Shown in pieces: positions 14,079 to 21,870 of a stretch of DNA of 32,522 nucleotides. The position numbers and the translations under genes were made by a program. Numbering within the stretch: the stretch's first letter is position 1; each line of letters starts with the position of its first letter. The notes beneath the pieces are model-generated. The model saw only the letters and a program-made list of their open reading frames with translations. It searched no databases and had not been told where the DNA came from. This DNA is from Verrucomicrobiota bacterium (GTDB lineage: Bacteria; Verrucomicrobiota; Verrucomicrobiia; Limisphaerales; JAEYXS01), in the NCBI GenBank assembly GCA_023431185.1, contig JAEYXS010000089.1:1-32522 (forward strand), given 5' to 3'.

Positions 14079-15245
14079 ATGATCAATCTGACGAAACTCT
14101 ACTGCGGGGTTTCCCAACCGGCAGATGCTCTCCGCTACGGTCACGGTCATGGCGCGCCCTCATCCGCCAAGGAACGTAAACCCATCGTCGTCTGGAACAT
14201 CACCCGCCGCTGCAATCTCAAGTGCATCCATTGCTATTCGGATTCGGACGCCCGCGAATACCCCGGCGAACTGACGTGGGAGCAATGCCAATCCGTCATC
14301 GATGACCTCGCGAGCTACGGCATCCCTGCCCTGCTCCTCTCCGGCGGCGAGCCGCTTATCCATCCGCGTTTCTTCGATATCGCCACGTATGCCCGTCAGA
14401 AAGGCATCAAACTCACCCTCTCCACGAATGGCACGTTGATTGATCAATACACCGCCGCGCGACTCAAGGCTTTGCAGTTCGCCTACGTCGGCATCTCTCT
14501 GGATGGCATCGGTGCGACCCATGATCATTTCCGCGGCCGCCAAGGCGCTTTCGATAAAGCAGTAACTGCTTTTCGCAACTGTAAGTCCGTCGGCCAAAAA
14601 GTGGGCCTGCGCCTGACCCTCTCGGCGAACAACATCGCCGACCTCGATCACATCTTGGATTTCATCGAACGCGAGGACATCGAGCGTGTCTGCTTCTACC
14701 ACCTCGTTTACAGCGGTCGTGGGAGCAATGTGGCAGATGTCTCGCACGAACAGACCCGGGACGCCATCGACAAGATCATCGACCGCACGCACCAGTGGCA
14801 CGCGAACGGCAAGCCCCGCGAAGTCTTGACCGTGGATCAGCCCGCCGATGGGGCTTACCTCTACCTGCGCATGTTGCGCGAAGATCCCGACCGCGCTGAT
14901 GAGATGCTCAATCTCCTGAAATGGAATGGCGGCGGCACTAACAGCAGCGGTCGCGGCATCGGCAACATCGATACCCAGGGCAACGTGCACCCGGATCAGT
15001 TCTGGCAATCACTCACGCTGGGCAATGTGAAGGAGCGCCCCTTCAGCGAGATCTGGCGCGATCAAAGCAATGGCACCTTGGCCGCGCTCCGCGACCGCAC
15101 GAAGAAGCTGGAAGGCAAATGCTCCGATTGCCGCTTCCTGAATATCTGCGGTGGCGGCTTCCGCGTCCGCGCGGTGCAGGTGCATGGAAATATCTGGGCG
15201 CCCGATCCCGCGTGCTACCTGACCGAGCAGGAAATCGCCGCGTAG
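14079..15245 (+). CDS. Radical SAM/SPASM protein, AhbC/NirJ-like
   Basis: The 388-residue protein carries the radical SAM motif Cys-Asn-Leu-Lys-Cys-Ile-His-Cys near residues 45-52, a Ser-Gly-Gly-Glu-Pro-Leu block, and a C-terminal SPASM-type cysteine cluster (Cys-Ser-Asp-Cys-Arg-Phe-x-x-x-Cys-Gly-Gly-Gly-Phe-Arg, about 348-362). The N-terminal leader (Leu-Thr-Lys-Leu-Tyr-Cys-Gly-Val, then Asp-Ala-Leu-Arg-Tyr-Gly) matches AhbC/NirJ proteins. These remove acyl side chains from siroheme-derived intermediates in the alternative heme and heme d1 pathways. No other tetrapyrrole gene is adjacent, so the true substrate is open. A Shine-Dalgarno (TTAGGGG) precedes the ATG. Confidence 0.8.
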   Translation: MINLTKLYCGVSQPADALRYGHGHGAPSSAKERKPIVVWNITRRCNLKCIHCYSDSDAREYPGELTWEQCQSVIDDLASYGIPALLLSGGEPLIHPRFFDIATYARQKGIKLTLSTNGTLIDQYTAARLKALQFAYVGISLDGIGATHDHFRGRQGAFDKAVTAFRNCKSVGQKVGLRLTLSANNIADLDHILDFIEREDIERVCFYHLVYSGRGSNVADVSHEQTRDAIDKIIDRTHQWHANGKPREVLTVDQPADGAYLYLRMLREDPDRADEMLNLLKWNGGGTNSSGRGIGNIDTQGNVHPDQFWQSLTLGNVKERPFSEIWRDQSNGTLAALRDRTKKLEGKCSDCRFLNICGGGFRVRAVQVHGNIWAPDPACYLTEQEIAA

Positions 15246-15297
15246 CTGACGTTTGCTTGCCTCGCGCCCGGCTTCCCGAAATGATGCCGCCGTGCCG

Positions 15298-16302
15298 ATG
15301 CTATTGAAACGTTCGCTGCCGCTGTTGCTCCTTCTGACTTTGTTCACCAGCGCCTGCACGCTACCCAAGCGTGCTGGCACACCACTCAAACGCACGGGTG
15401 ATGAGATCATCGTCGCCGGGCAGCTTTTTCACTCTGGCACCCGCGTGATCACGTGGATGGACCCGGGCGGCTACGATGCCTATCGCGTGGAGCGTCGCTT
15501 CGCCCCCTTTGACCAATCTTCTTGGGAAACCTCCCGTGTCGCAGTGGCTGCCCTGACCTCTCCGAACCGCTACGGCCTGCGTAAAGCTGGGCTCACTGAC
15601 GAAGAGATTGAGCGCGTGCGCGGTGGCGGCTGGGATTTGCCTCTGCTACAGGACAAGGTGGATCAATTCGTCTATCACTATGATGTCGCAGGCACCTGCC
15701 GTCAGTGCTTTCGGATCATGCATGACGCCCGCTGCCTGAGCGTCCACTTCATGCTGGATATCGATGGCACCATCTACCAGACGCTCGATCTCAAGGAACG
15801 CGCCTGGCACGCCACCACCTCGAACACGCGCAGCATCGGCATCGAGATCGCCAACATGGGTGCCTACACCTCACCGACTAACCGCGCCTTGAGCACATGG
15901 TATGCGAAAGACGCAGATGGCCGCACGCGCATCACGATTCCCGAACGGCTTGGCGATGGCGGCGTTTTTACGAAGGATTTCATCGGCCACCCCGCTCGCA
16001 ACGAGCCCGTCTTCGGCGTCATCCAAGGCACCAAGCTCTATCAGTACGACCTGACACCACAACAGTATGACGCGCTCATCCGCCTTACCGCCACACTGTG
16101 CAAAGTCTTTCCCAAACTGAAGTGCGACTATCCGCGCGACGAGAAAGGCCGCCTCATCCCCGGCGTGTTGTCAGAGGAAATGCTGGAAAACTATCAGGGT
16201 CTGATCGGCCATTACCACATCCAGAAGAACAAGATCGACCCCGGCCCGGCCTTCGATTGGGACCGTATAATCCAAGGCGCACGTGAGAAAATGAAGCCTT
16301 AG
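15298..16302 (+). CDS. N-acetylmuramoyl-L-alanine amidase, probable lipoprotein
   Basis: The 334-residue product begins with a lipoprotein signal (Leu-rich core, then Phe-Thr-Ser-Ala-Cys at about residue 20). It has a type 2 amidase domain from about residue 115: Ser-Val-His-Phe-Met-Leu-Asp-Ile-Asp-Gly-Thr-Ile-Tyr-Gln, Ala-Trp-His-Ala and Ser-Ile-Gly-Ile-Glu-Ile, then a His-Tyr-His-Ile region near the end with the final zinc ligands. It would cleave the bond between MurNAc and the stem peptide in the periplasm, for wall turnover or recycling. The start at ATG 15298 places the lipobox correctly; an upstream TTG at 15253 is less likely. The gene ends three bases from the convergent epimerase, with no room for a terminator. 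Confidence 0.85.
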   Translation: MLLKRSLPLLLLLTLFTSACTLPKRAGTPLKRTGDEIIVAGQLFHSGTRVITWMDPGGYDAYRVERRFAPFDQSSWETSRVAVAALTSPNRYGLRKAGLTDEEIERVRGGGWDLPLLQDKVDQFVYHYDVAGTCRQCFRIMHDARCLSVHFMLDIDGTIYQTLDLKERAWHATTSNTRSIGIEIANMGAYTSPTNRALSTWYAKDADGRTRITIPERLGDGGVFTKDFIGHPARNEPVFGVIQGTKLYQYDLTPQQYDALIRLTATLCKVFPKLKCDYPRDEKGRLIPGVLSEEMLENYQGLIGHYHIQKNKIDPGPAFDWDRIIQGAREKMKP

Positions 16303-16305
16303 CGA

Positions 16306-17313
16306 CTAAGCCTTCACATACCCGTTCGCCCGGAACCACTCCACCGCATCAGCCAAAGCTTGCTTCGGCGGCGTCTGAGGCAGTCCCAGCTCCTTCACCG
16401 CTTTCGCTGGATTGAAGAACATCTTGTATTTGGCCATGCGTACCCCCGCCAGTGGTGCCTTTGGCGGTTTACCGGTGAACTTCGCGAAGAACTCGTCGAA
16501 ATGCGCCGCGGTCAACGCGATTCCATAAGGCACCTGGAACTTAGGCGCGGGCACTCCGGTGATCTCTTGCAGCACCGCAAACGCCTCTTTCATGGTCCAA
16601 TTACCTGTCGCACTTCCGAGGATGTAGCGCTCACCCAAGCGGCCCTTCTCCGCTGCCAGGATATGACCGACGGCCACGTCACGGACATGCGCCCAATTCA
16701 ACCCCGTATCCAGATAAGCAGGCATCTGGCGGTTCACAAAATCCACGATAACCTTGCCCGTAGGCGTGGGCTTCACATCCCGCGGCCCGATCGGTGCACT
16801 TGGGTTCACGATGACGATCGGCATCCCCTTCGCCGCCAGTTCGCACGCCACCACTTCAGCCTTCCATTTGGAGAGCTTGTAATGGTTGCTCATCTGCGCC
16901 TCGGACACCGGCGTCGTCTCATCCGTCGGCTCCACCTTGCCATTCACTTCCTTGGGCAAGCCGATGCACCCCACCGTGCTCGTGTAAACGATCCGGGAAC
17001 AGCCCGCCTGATGCGCGGCGGTAAGTACGTTCCGTGTGCCTTCCACATTGGCCGCATACATCGGTGCGTAGTCCGGCAACCAGAGATGATAACTGGCCGC
17101 CACGTGAAACGCCCAGTCGCACCCTTTCAAGCCCTTGGCCAGTGATTCGACATCCCCCACATCACCCGGAACTGCCTCATACTCTGCGCCTTGCAGACCG
17201 CGCACATCCGCCCCCGGCCGCAGCAGACACCGCACGGAATGGCCCCGGGCATTGAGCTCATGCACGATATTCGCGCCGATGAAACCCGAGCCGCCTGTGA
17301 CGAAACATTTCAT
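16306..17313 (-). CDS. NAD-dependent epimerase/dehydratase, HpnA-like
   Basis: The 335-residue protein is an extended short-chain dehydrogenase. It has an N-terminal Gly-Gly-Ser-Gly-Phe-Ile-Gly dinucleotide-binding loop (about 7-13), Val-Ala-Ala-Ser-Tyr-His-Leu-Trp (about 70), an active-site Ser/Thr stretch at Tyr-Thr-Ser-Thr-Val-Gly, and Tyr-Lys-Leu-Ser-Lys with catalytic Tyr and Lys (about 145). It most resembles hopanoid-associated sugar epimerase HpnA and dihydroflavonol-4-reductase-like proteins. No hopanoid genes are nearby, so the substrate is unproven. It is divergent from the TPR gene, with about 136 bp between the starts. Confidence 0.82.
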   Translation of the reverse strand: MKCFVTGGSGFIGANIVHELNARGHSVRCLLRPGADVRGLQGAEYEAVPGDVGDVESLAKGLKGCDWAFHVAASYHLWLPDYAPMYAANVEGTRNVLTAAHQAGCSRIVYTSTVGCIGLPKEVNGKVEPTDETTPVSEAQMSNHYKLSKWKAEVVACELAAKGMPIVIVNPSAPIGPRDVKPTPTGKVIVDFVNRQMPAYLDTGLNWAHVRDVAVGHILAAEKGRLGERYILGSATGNWTMKEAFAVLQEITGVPAPKFQVPYGIALTAAHFDEFFAKFTGKPPKAPLAGVRMAKYKMFFNPAKAVKELGLPQTPPKQALADAVEWFRANGYVKA

Positions 17314-17449
17314 TGGCCGTGCATGATTCGGTTTTGCCGGAGTATTTCAACCGAATTGTCCGGTAAGGTCTTCTACGGACATCCCGCCGGCGAGGGATTC
17401 TGAACCTTGACGAATGGCCCAAGGTCGTCTTGATTGGCGGGGTTGTAGT

Positions 17450-17875
17450 ATGCCGAAAAAGACAACGACGACCAAAACTCTCTCCCGCGAAGAACGGCGG
17501 GACTTGGACATCGAAATCGGCTTTCTGGAAGGTGTGGTTCGCCGAGACCCGCAATTCGAGGAAGCCCTGCAAGTTTTGGGTGATGATTACACCGCCAGGG
17601 GCCGCGTGAATGAAGGTCTGCACGTGGATGAACAGCTCGCCCAATTACGCCCGGAAGATCCCTTGGTGTTCTACAATCTCGCCTGCAGCTACGCCCTCAT
17701 CAAGGAATACGAGAAGGCCGTCCAGACGCTGGATCGCGCCATGGACCTTGGCTATCGCGATTTTCACTGGCTCGCCCGTGATGAAGACCTGCGCGAGCTG
17801 CGCAAACATCCCCTCTTCAAGCCCGTGCGCGAACGCATCAAAAAGCTGAAGACCGGCAAGTCAGCCCAGAAATAA
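17450..17875 (+). CDS. TPR-repeat protein
   Basis: The 141-residue protein is mostly helical, with two or three tetratricopeptide repeats. One covers about 24-55 (Glu-Glu-Ala-Leu-Gln-Val-Leu-Gly-Asp-Asp-Tyr), and a clear one at about 75-105 has Phe-Tyr-Asn-Leu-Ala-Cys-Ser-Tyr-Ala-Leu. It closes with the common tail Asp-Glu-Asp-Leu-Arg-Glu-Leu-Arg-x-His-Pro-Leu-Phe. Such proteins mediate protein contacts; the partner is unknown. I prefer ATG 17450, preceded by GGCGGGG, over the longer frame from 17414. mtnA starts 7 bp after its stop, so they form an operon. Confidence 0.75.
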   Translation: MPKKTTTTKTLSREERRDLDIEIGFLEGVVRRDPQFEEALQVLGDDYTARGRVNEGLHVDEQLAQLRPEDPLVFYNLACSYALIKEYEKAVQTLDRAMDLGYRDFHWLARDEDLRELRKHPLFKPVRERIKKLKTGKSAQK

Positions 17876-17882
17876 ACTGCTC

Positions 17883-19022
17883 ATGAACGTACGCACGGGC
17901 CGCAAGGTGCAACACTATCGGACCGTTGGGTTCGATGAGAAAAAGAACTCCGTGGTGCTCATCGAGCAGCGCCTCCTGCCGCACGAGTTCAAGCTCATCC
18001 ACACCAAAAACTTTCGCGACACCGCCGCCGCCATCCGCGACATGGTCGTGCGCGGGGCTGGAGCCATCGGCGCCACTGCCGCCTACGGCCTCGCCCAAGG
18101 CGCCCGCGCCTTCAAAGGCAAAGACCTCGTGGCCTTTCAAAAGCACGTGGACGAAGTGTTCGAAGTTCTGAAAGAAGCGCGTCCCACGGCGGTTGATCCT
18201 GTCAACGCCATGCTTGATGTCCGTGCGCAGATGGCTGCTGGCACCACCGTAGAGGAGCAGCAAATCCGCGCCCTCCACGCCGCCCATCACTTCGCCGATG
18301 ACGATGTGGAACACTGCCACGCCCTCGGCAAGCACGGCGCACCGCTGATCAAGGAAGGCATGCGCGTTCTAACGCATTGCAACGCCGGCTGGCTCGCCTT
18401 CGTCGATATCGGCTCCGCCACCGCTCCCATGTATGAAGCGCAAGCGCAGGGTAGAAAGTTCCATGTTTTCTGCGATGAGACCCGTCCCCGTTGCCAAGGC
18501 GCGTCCCTGACCGCTTGGGAGCTCGCGCAACAAGGCATCAGCCACAACGTCATCGCCGATAACGCCGCCGGTCACCTCATGCAACGCGGCGAGATCGATA
18601 TGGTCATCGTCGGCAGCGACCGTACCCTTGGCCGCACCGGTGAAGTCGCCAACAAGATCGGCACCTACACCAAGGCCGTCCTTGCCAGGCGCCACAAGAT
18701 ACCTTTCTACGTCGCCATCCCCCTTTCCACTATCGATTGGAACATGCGCTCCGGCTTCGATATCCCCATCGAAGAACGCCACGAAAGCGAAGTCCTCGGT
18801 GCCTGGGGCATCGCCCAAAGTGTGAAGGGCAAAGTGCGGGGTGCAAAAGGTAGCGGCGAGCGAACCTACGTTCGCATCGGCAATCCTGACAGCCACGCCC
18901 GCAATCCCGGCTTCGATGTGACGCCCCCTGACCTCATCACCGGCATCATCACCCCGGCGGGCATCTTTAAGCCGAAGGACCTCTGGAAACGCCGGAAAGA
19001 ACTCGGCTACCAAGGCGATTGA
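17883..19022 (+). CDS. mtnA: S-methyl-5-thioribose-1-phosphate isomerase
   Basis: The 379-residue protein belongs to the MtnA/eIF2B-alpha fold. It has Val-Arg-Gly-Ala-Gly-Ala-Ile-Gly-Ala-Thr near residue 58, the catalytic Cys in Leu-Thr-His-Cys-Asn-Ala-Gly near 165, and Gly-Ser-Asp-Arg-Thr-Leu-Gly-Arg-Thr-Gly-Glu-Val-Ala-Asn-Lys-Ile-Gly-Thr with the catalytic Asp near 245. It ends with the family's Phe-Asp-Val-Thr-Pro and Ile-Thr-Pro-Ala-Gly-Ile blocks. MtnA converts methylthioribose-1-phosphate to methylthioribulose-1-phosphate in methionine salvage. A short insert before the Phe-Asp-Val-Thr-Pro block makes it slightly long. Other salvage genes are not adjacent. Confidence 0.92.
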   Translation: MNVRTGRKVQHYRTVGFDEKKNSVVLIEQRLLPHEFKLIHTKNFRDTAAAIRDMVVRGAGAIGATAAYGLAQGARAFKGKDLVAFQKHVDEVFEVLKEARPTAVDPVNAMLDVRAQMAAGTTVEEQQIRALHAAHHFADDDVEHCHALGKHGAPLIKEGMRVLTHCNAGWLAFVDIGSATAPMYEAQAQGRKFHVFCDETRPRCQGASLTAWELAQQGISHNVIADNAAGHLMQRGEIDMVIVGSDRTLGRTGEVANKIGTYTKAVLARRHKIPFYVAIPLSTIDWNMRSGFDIPIEERHESEVLGAWGIAQSVKGKVRGAKGSGERTYVRIGNPDSHARNPGFDVTPPDLITGIITPAGIFKPKDLWKRRKELGYQGD

Positions 19023-19072
19023 GTTTCACAAACCTGCTGAATCTTTGAGTAATTCGAGCCACCTATTTCCGA

Positions 19073-19098
19073 ATTCGTGCCAATTCGTGAGATTCGTG
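19073..19098. repeat. Three phased ATTCGTG heptamers
   Basis: ATTCGTG occurs at 19073-19079, 19083-19089 and 19092-19098, spaced 10 and 9 bp, with a decayed AATTCGAG copy at 19051-19058. The cluster lies between mtnA and the tRNA promoter. I recall similar tandem ATTCGTG strings between genes in Verrucomicrobia, so it may be one copy of a dispersed repeat. Confidence 0.5.
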
Positions 19099-19124
19099 TC
19101 TTCTTAAAAACCCAAAACAAGAGC

Positions 19125-19152
19125 TTGCGCTGACCGGAGAGTTCCCTAGATT
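19125..19152 (+). promoter_or_regulatory. tRNA-Cys promoter
   Basis: TTGCGC (19125-19130) and TAGATT (19147-19152), 16 bp apart, precede the tRNA by 16 bp, giving a start a few bases before the mature 5' end. The same -10 box is found before the gene at 9238. Confidence 0.6.
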
Positions 19153-19168
19153 TCCCGGCACGCGTGAT

Positions 19169-19243
19169 GGCGGGGTAGCCAAGTGGTAAGGCACGGCTCT
19201 GCAAAAGCTGCATTCGTCGGTTCGATTCCGACCCTCGCCTCCA
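19169..19243 (+). tRNA. tRNA-Cys (GCA anticodon), CCA encoded
   Basis: The cloverleaf folds completely. The acceptor stem GGCGGGG pairs with CCTCGCC (one G-U pair), the D stem is GCC/GGC, and the anticodon stem CGGCT/AGCTG holds loop CTGCAAA with anticodon GCA. The T stem GTCGG/CCGAC has loop TTCGATT. Discriminator U73 (19240) is the expected tRNA-Cys identity base, and CCA follows at 19241-19243. A tyrosine recombinase gene begins about 150 bp downstream, so this gene is the likely chromosomal attachment site of the element to the right. Confidence 0.97.
19221..19243. other. Predicted attachment-site core (attL) in the tRNA 3' end
   Basis: The T-loop-to-CCA part of tRNA-Cys directly borders the recombinase gene, the usual position of att cores for tRNA-targeting integrases. 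Just outside are a CAGCGC/GCGCTG pair (19242-19247 and 19323-19328) and a small CCGGG/CCCGG hairpin (19334-19348), possible arm or core sites. I see no second copy of the tRNA 3' end in the window, so attR should lie beyond 32522. Confidence 0.4.
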
Positions 19244-19395
19244 GCGCTTGTTACTTGGGTAGCAGGTGTTTACGAAGTCAGGAGGCGCGAGTTTCAGTGG
19301 ATTCTTCAGTAAGCCAGACTAGGCGCTGACTATCCGGGCACCACCCGGCCACTGCTCGTGCAGGGTTCTGGATCAAGGTGGTTCATGTTCACCAC

Positions 19396-20448
19396 ATGCA
19401 AACGAACATGAAACAACGCTACCGTATCTTCCCCCGCCCGTGGGGTGTCTATTATTACGAAGACCTGACCACCGGCAAACAGGCCACCCTCAAAACCCGC
19501 GATAAAGCCGAAGCCTACCGGCTCGTGGCGGCCATGAATGAAACCGCCGAAGCCCCCGCCTTCAGCCTGCAACTGGCCCGCGTCTATTGGCAGGCGGGCG
19601 ACCCCGCCGGTGCCAAGCGCACGTGGCAGGACGTGATGGTGGAAATCCCCAAGCTCAAGCAGGGCGACACCCAGCGCCGCTGGCTGGTGGCTATCAAGGA
19701 CAAGGCCTTGGACTCGCTCCGGCACCGGGTGGTGCTGGAAACGCAGGCCGAACACTTTTTGAAAGTGTTGGGGGCAGGTTCCGTCTCCACGAACATCTAC
19801 CTGCGCCGCATCCACAACTTCGCGCTGGATATGAACTGGCTGCCGTGGCCCATCCTGCCCAAGAAACGCTGGCCCGCCGTGAACTTCAAAGAGAAACGCG
19901 CCATCCGTTGGGAAGAACATCAAGCCATCATCGCCCGCGAACCGAACCGGGAACGCAAGGCGTTCTATCAACTGGCCTGGCATCTGGGCGCGTCCCAGTC
20001 CGATCTCGCGTTTCTGGAGGCGGAGAACATCGACTGGCAAAACCAAGTCATCAGTTACCAACGCATGAAAACCAAAACCATTGCCATCATGCGCTTGGAT
20101 GAGGAAATGATTGAAATCCTGAAAGACCTGCCCGGCACCGGGCCGCTCTTTCCCTATCTGCGGACCGTCCGCGCGGGTGACCGGGCGACCGAGTTCAAGC
20201 AGCGTTGCGAGGGTTTGGGGATCAAGGGTGTCTCGCTGCATTCCTACCGCTACGCGTGGGCGGAACGGGCGAAAGCCGCCGGGTATCCCGAACGCTATGC
20301 CCAGGTGAATTTGGGCCACAACAGCCGGGCCATGACCCGCGCGTACTCCCGCAACGCCGAAGTGCAGATGCCCTCGCTCAGTGAGTGGGAGAAGCAACGA
20401 AAGGCGTTTGCCGACGGCCAGCCGGTGGCGAACACCGCGCTAGGTTAA
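19396..20448 (+). CDS. Tyrosine recombinase/integrase (variant active site)
   Basis: The 350-residue protein has an N-terminal arm and SAM-like core-binding region (about 100-150) and a C-terminal catalytic domain. It keeps the His-x-x-Arg motif (His-Ser-Tyr-Arg, about 282-285), the Gly-His of Leu-Gly-His-Asn-Ser-Arg (about 308) and the nucleophile Tyr in Arg-Ala-Tyr-Ser-Arg (about 317). At the first catalytic position, where integrases have Gly-x-Arg-x-x-Glu, it reads Gly-Ala-Ser-Gln-Ser-Asp, so the first Arg is missing. It lies just after tRNA-Cys and reads away from it. ATG 19408 or GTG 19378 are alternative starts. It probably drives integration of the island. Confidence 0.85.
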   Translation: MQTNMKQRYRIFPRPWGVYYYEDLTTGKQATLKTRDKAEAYRLVAAMNETAEAPAFSLQLARVYWQAGDPAGAKRTWQDVMVEIPKLKQGDTQRRWLVAIKDKALDSLRHRVVLETQAEHFLKVLGAGSVSTNIYLRRIHNFALDMNWLPWPILPKKRWPAVNFKEKRAIRWEEHQAIIAREPNRERKAFYQLAWHLGASQSDLAFLEAENIDWQNQVISYQRMKTKTIAIMRLDEEMIEILKDLPGTGPLFPYLRTVRAGDRATEFKQRCEGLGIKGVSLHSYRYAWAERAKAAGYPERYAQVNLGHNSRAMTRAYSRNAEVQMPSLSEWEKQRKAFADGQPVANTALG

Positions 20449-20457
20449 TGACGATGG

Positions 20458-20487
20458 GCCTCGGTCCGCTTCGGTGCGGATCGAGGC
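20458..20487 (+). terminator. Hairpin after the integrase gene
   Basis: A 12-bp stem with one G-U pair (GCCTCGGTCCGC pairing with GCGGATCGAGGC, 6-nt loop TTCGGT) begins 9 bp after the integrase stop and faces the 3' end of the opposing helix-turn-helix gene. It lacks a clear T-run, but is well placed to separate the convergent genes. Confidence 0.6.
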
Positions 20488-20525
20488 ACTTATCCCGAAT
20501 TGGGGGAGGAATGAATCCAGCGGCA

Positions 20526-20873
20526 TCACTGCTCCGTTACGCTCAAACTACGGCGGCTGCCGGATGAGCGTCCGGTCAATTCGTCATGCTCCTCGGCAGA
20601 ACCCTTCCGCGCATTCTTGTTCCGCCAGTATTCCCCAATCGCGTCACACGCCTTCCCGAACCATTTCTCATCCCGACGTAATTCCTCCAGCGTGGTTGCC
20701 AGAAAGTATTTTTGGGCGTTGATGGCCGGATGGCCCAGCGGTTTCAGCAATCCTCTGGCCATTAGGATGGGCATCTCGTGCGGTGACACGCCCAGATAAC
20801 CCGCCGCCTGCTCGGCGGTCAGACGGGCAGGCAGATGGCGCAGATTCAAAAAGCGTTCCATTTCCTGATTCAT
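20526..20873 (-). CDS. Excisionase-like helix-turn-helix protein
   Basis: The 115-residue protein has a MerR/excisionase-type winged helix at about 18-47 (Leu-Thr-Ala-Glu-Gln-Ala-Ala-Gly-Tyr-Leu-Gly-Val-Ser, then Ala-Arg-Gly-Leu-Leu-Lys-Pro-Leu-Gly). A charged helical tail rich in Lys, Arg and Glu follows. A strong Shine-Dalgarno (AAGGAGG) sits 4 bp before the ATG. It is convergent with the integrase and follows the 277-residue gene by 9 bp, so those two are one operon. Excision control or repression is inferred from fold and position; it could equally regulate cas genes. Confidence 0.65.
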   Translation of the reverse strand: MNQEMERFLNLRHLPARLTAEQAAGYLGVSPHEMPILMARGLLKPLGHPAINAQKYFLATTLEELRRDEKWFGKACDAIGEYWRNKNARKGSAEEHDELTGRSSGSRRSLSVTEQ

Positions 20874-20882
20874 AACGCCTCC

Positions 20883-21716
20883 TTAAATGTGCACGCCACG
20901 ACCGGTGGCCTGTCGGGGTTGCTGGTTTTGGGACATGGCTTGTATGGGAGCCACCGCCAGACGGCAGCGTTCCGAAATGGCGGCGACCACCTCGCCCGCA
21001 CGTTCCGTGGGAAACTGTTCCCAAACCACCTGTTGCGCTGTGGCCACGGCATTACTCGCCAGATAGGCCAAGGTATGTCGGGCATTGCTCTGAAAGGCTT
21101 CGATCAAGGACGCCGCATCCTTGCCTTCCAGCAGAGTATGGTTTTGCCCTTGCTTGCGAGCAAAAGGCGAATCGGCTTGGAACCGTTCAATCACCGCCCA
21201 GTCACGCGGGCCACGTTCACACAGCAGCACGTCACTGGTACCGAGGTTTAACAAGGTGGAGCGAACGCGCCAACCGCCGATCTCCTTTTCCGGGGCGGCC
21301 ACTACTTTGCCAGAATCATCCAACTGGCCTTTGAGTTTGGCCGTCTCCTCCATCTCGGGTGCAATCGCGCCGTAAGCAGCGCGGTAGCTCTGGGCTTCAC
21401 TCGCTCCGAATTGGCCAGCATAAGCTGGCACGGTGAACCGGGCGGGACGTTCGCCCCGGCATTTGAGGTGTCCCGTCGTTTTCTCAATGCCCAAGCGCTC
21501 ATCGATTAGCGCAAGATGCTTGGGACTTTCAACCTGCCGATTGCTCTCCGGCGAAAGTCTTTCCAGTTCACTGCCCGGAATCAGTAACTCGCCCCAGCGG
21601 GCGCGCTGGGTTTGAATCTCATCAGTTTGAACCCGTGCCAGCAGGCTGAAGGGGTGAATTCCCAGTAGACTGGCACTGGCATTCAGAGTCAAACCGTCAG
21701 TTGTTTCGGTTTGCAT
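20883..21716 (-). CDS. Uncharacterised 277-residue protein of the island
   Basis: I do not recognise a family. The first 55 residues look helical and HTH-like (Leu-Asn-Ala-Ser-Ala-Ser-Leu-Leu-Gly-Ile-His-Pro-Phe-Ser-Leu-Leu). A middle region contains Tyr-Ala-Gly-Gln-Phe-Gly-Ala-Ser-Glu-Ala-Gln, and the last 60 residues are helical and Ala/Gln/Glu-rich. No signal peptide or membrane helix is seen. I chose ATG 21716 because GAAAGGA lies about 12 bp upstream; the frame is open to 21797. Two palindromes 85-175 bp upstream may be its operators. It forms an operon with the downstream helix-turn-helix gene. Confidence 0.6.
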   Translation of the reverse strand: MQTETTDGLTLNASASLLGIHPFSLLARVQTDEIQTQRARWGELLIPGSELERLSPESNRQVESPKHLALIDERLGIEKTTGHLKCRGERPARFTVPAYAGQFGASEAQSYRAAYGAIAPEMEETAKLKGQLDDSGKVVAAPEKEIGGWRVRSTLLNLGTSDVLLCERGPRDWAVIERFQADSPFARKQGQNHTLLEGKDAASLIEAFQSNARHTLAYLASNAVATAQQVVWEQFPTERAGEVVAAISERCRLAVAPIQAMSQNQQPRQATGRGVHI

Positions 21717-21800
21717 ATGCAATTGTATCCTTTCTTTTTGTTGGCCCCCGAACCAACGGTGCTGAGGCTCATCGGGCAATGAAGCACAGGTGGCCAAGAA

Positions 21801-21826
21801 AAGCTGTTCCGCTAGCCGAACAACTT
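21801..21826. promoter_or_regulatory. 26-bp palindromic operator candidate
   Basis: The sequence is symmetric over 26 bp with only two mismatched pairs (21804/21823 and 21810/21817). Its core reads TGTTC-N8-GAACA around a GCTAGC centre. It lies 85 bp upstream of the 277-residue gene's start, a typical place for a repressor site. Confidence 0.5.
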
Positions 21827-21870
21827 TTTGTGCTCTTTGGGGAATAAATTACCGGCGTTTTGTATCAAGG

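Noticed and set aside
21805..21822. LexA-type SOS box
   Set aside because: The core is TGTTC-N8-GAACA. The verrucomicrobial LexA motif as I recall it has a 4-bp spacer, so a different regulator is more likely.
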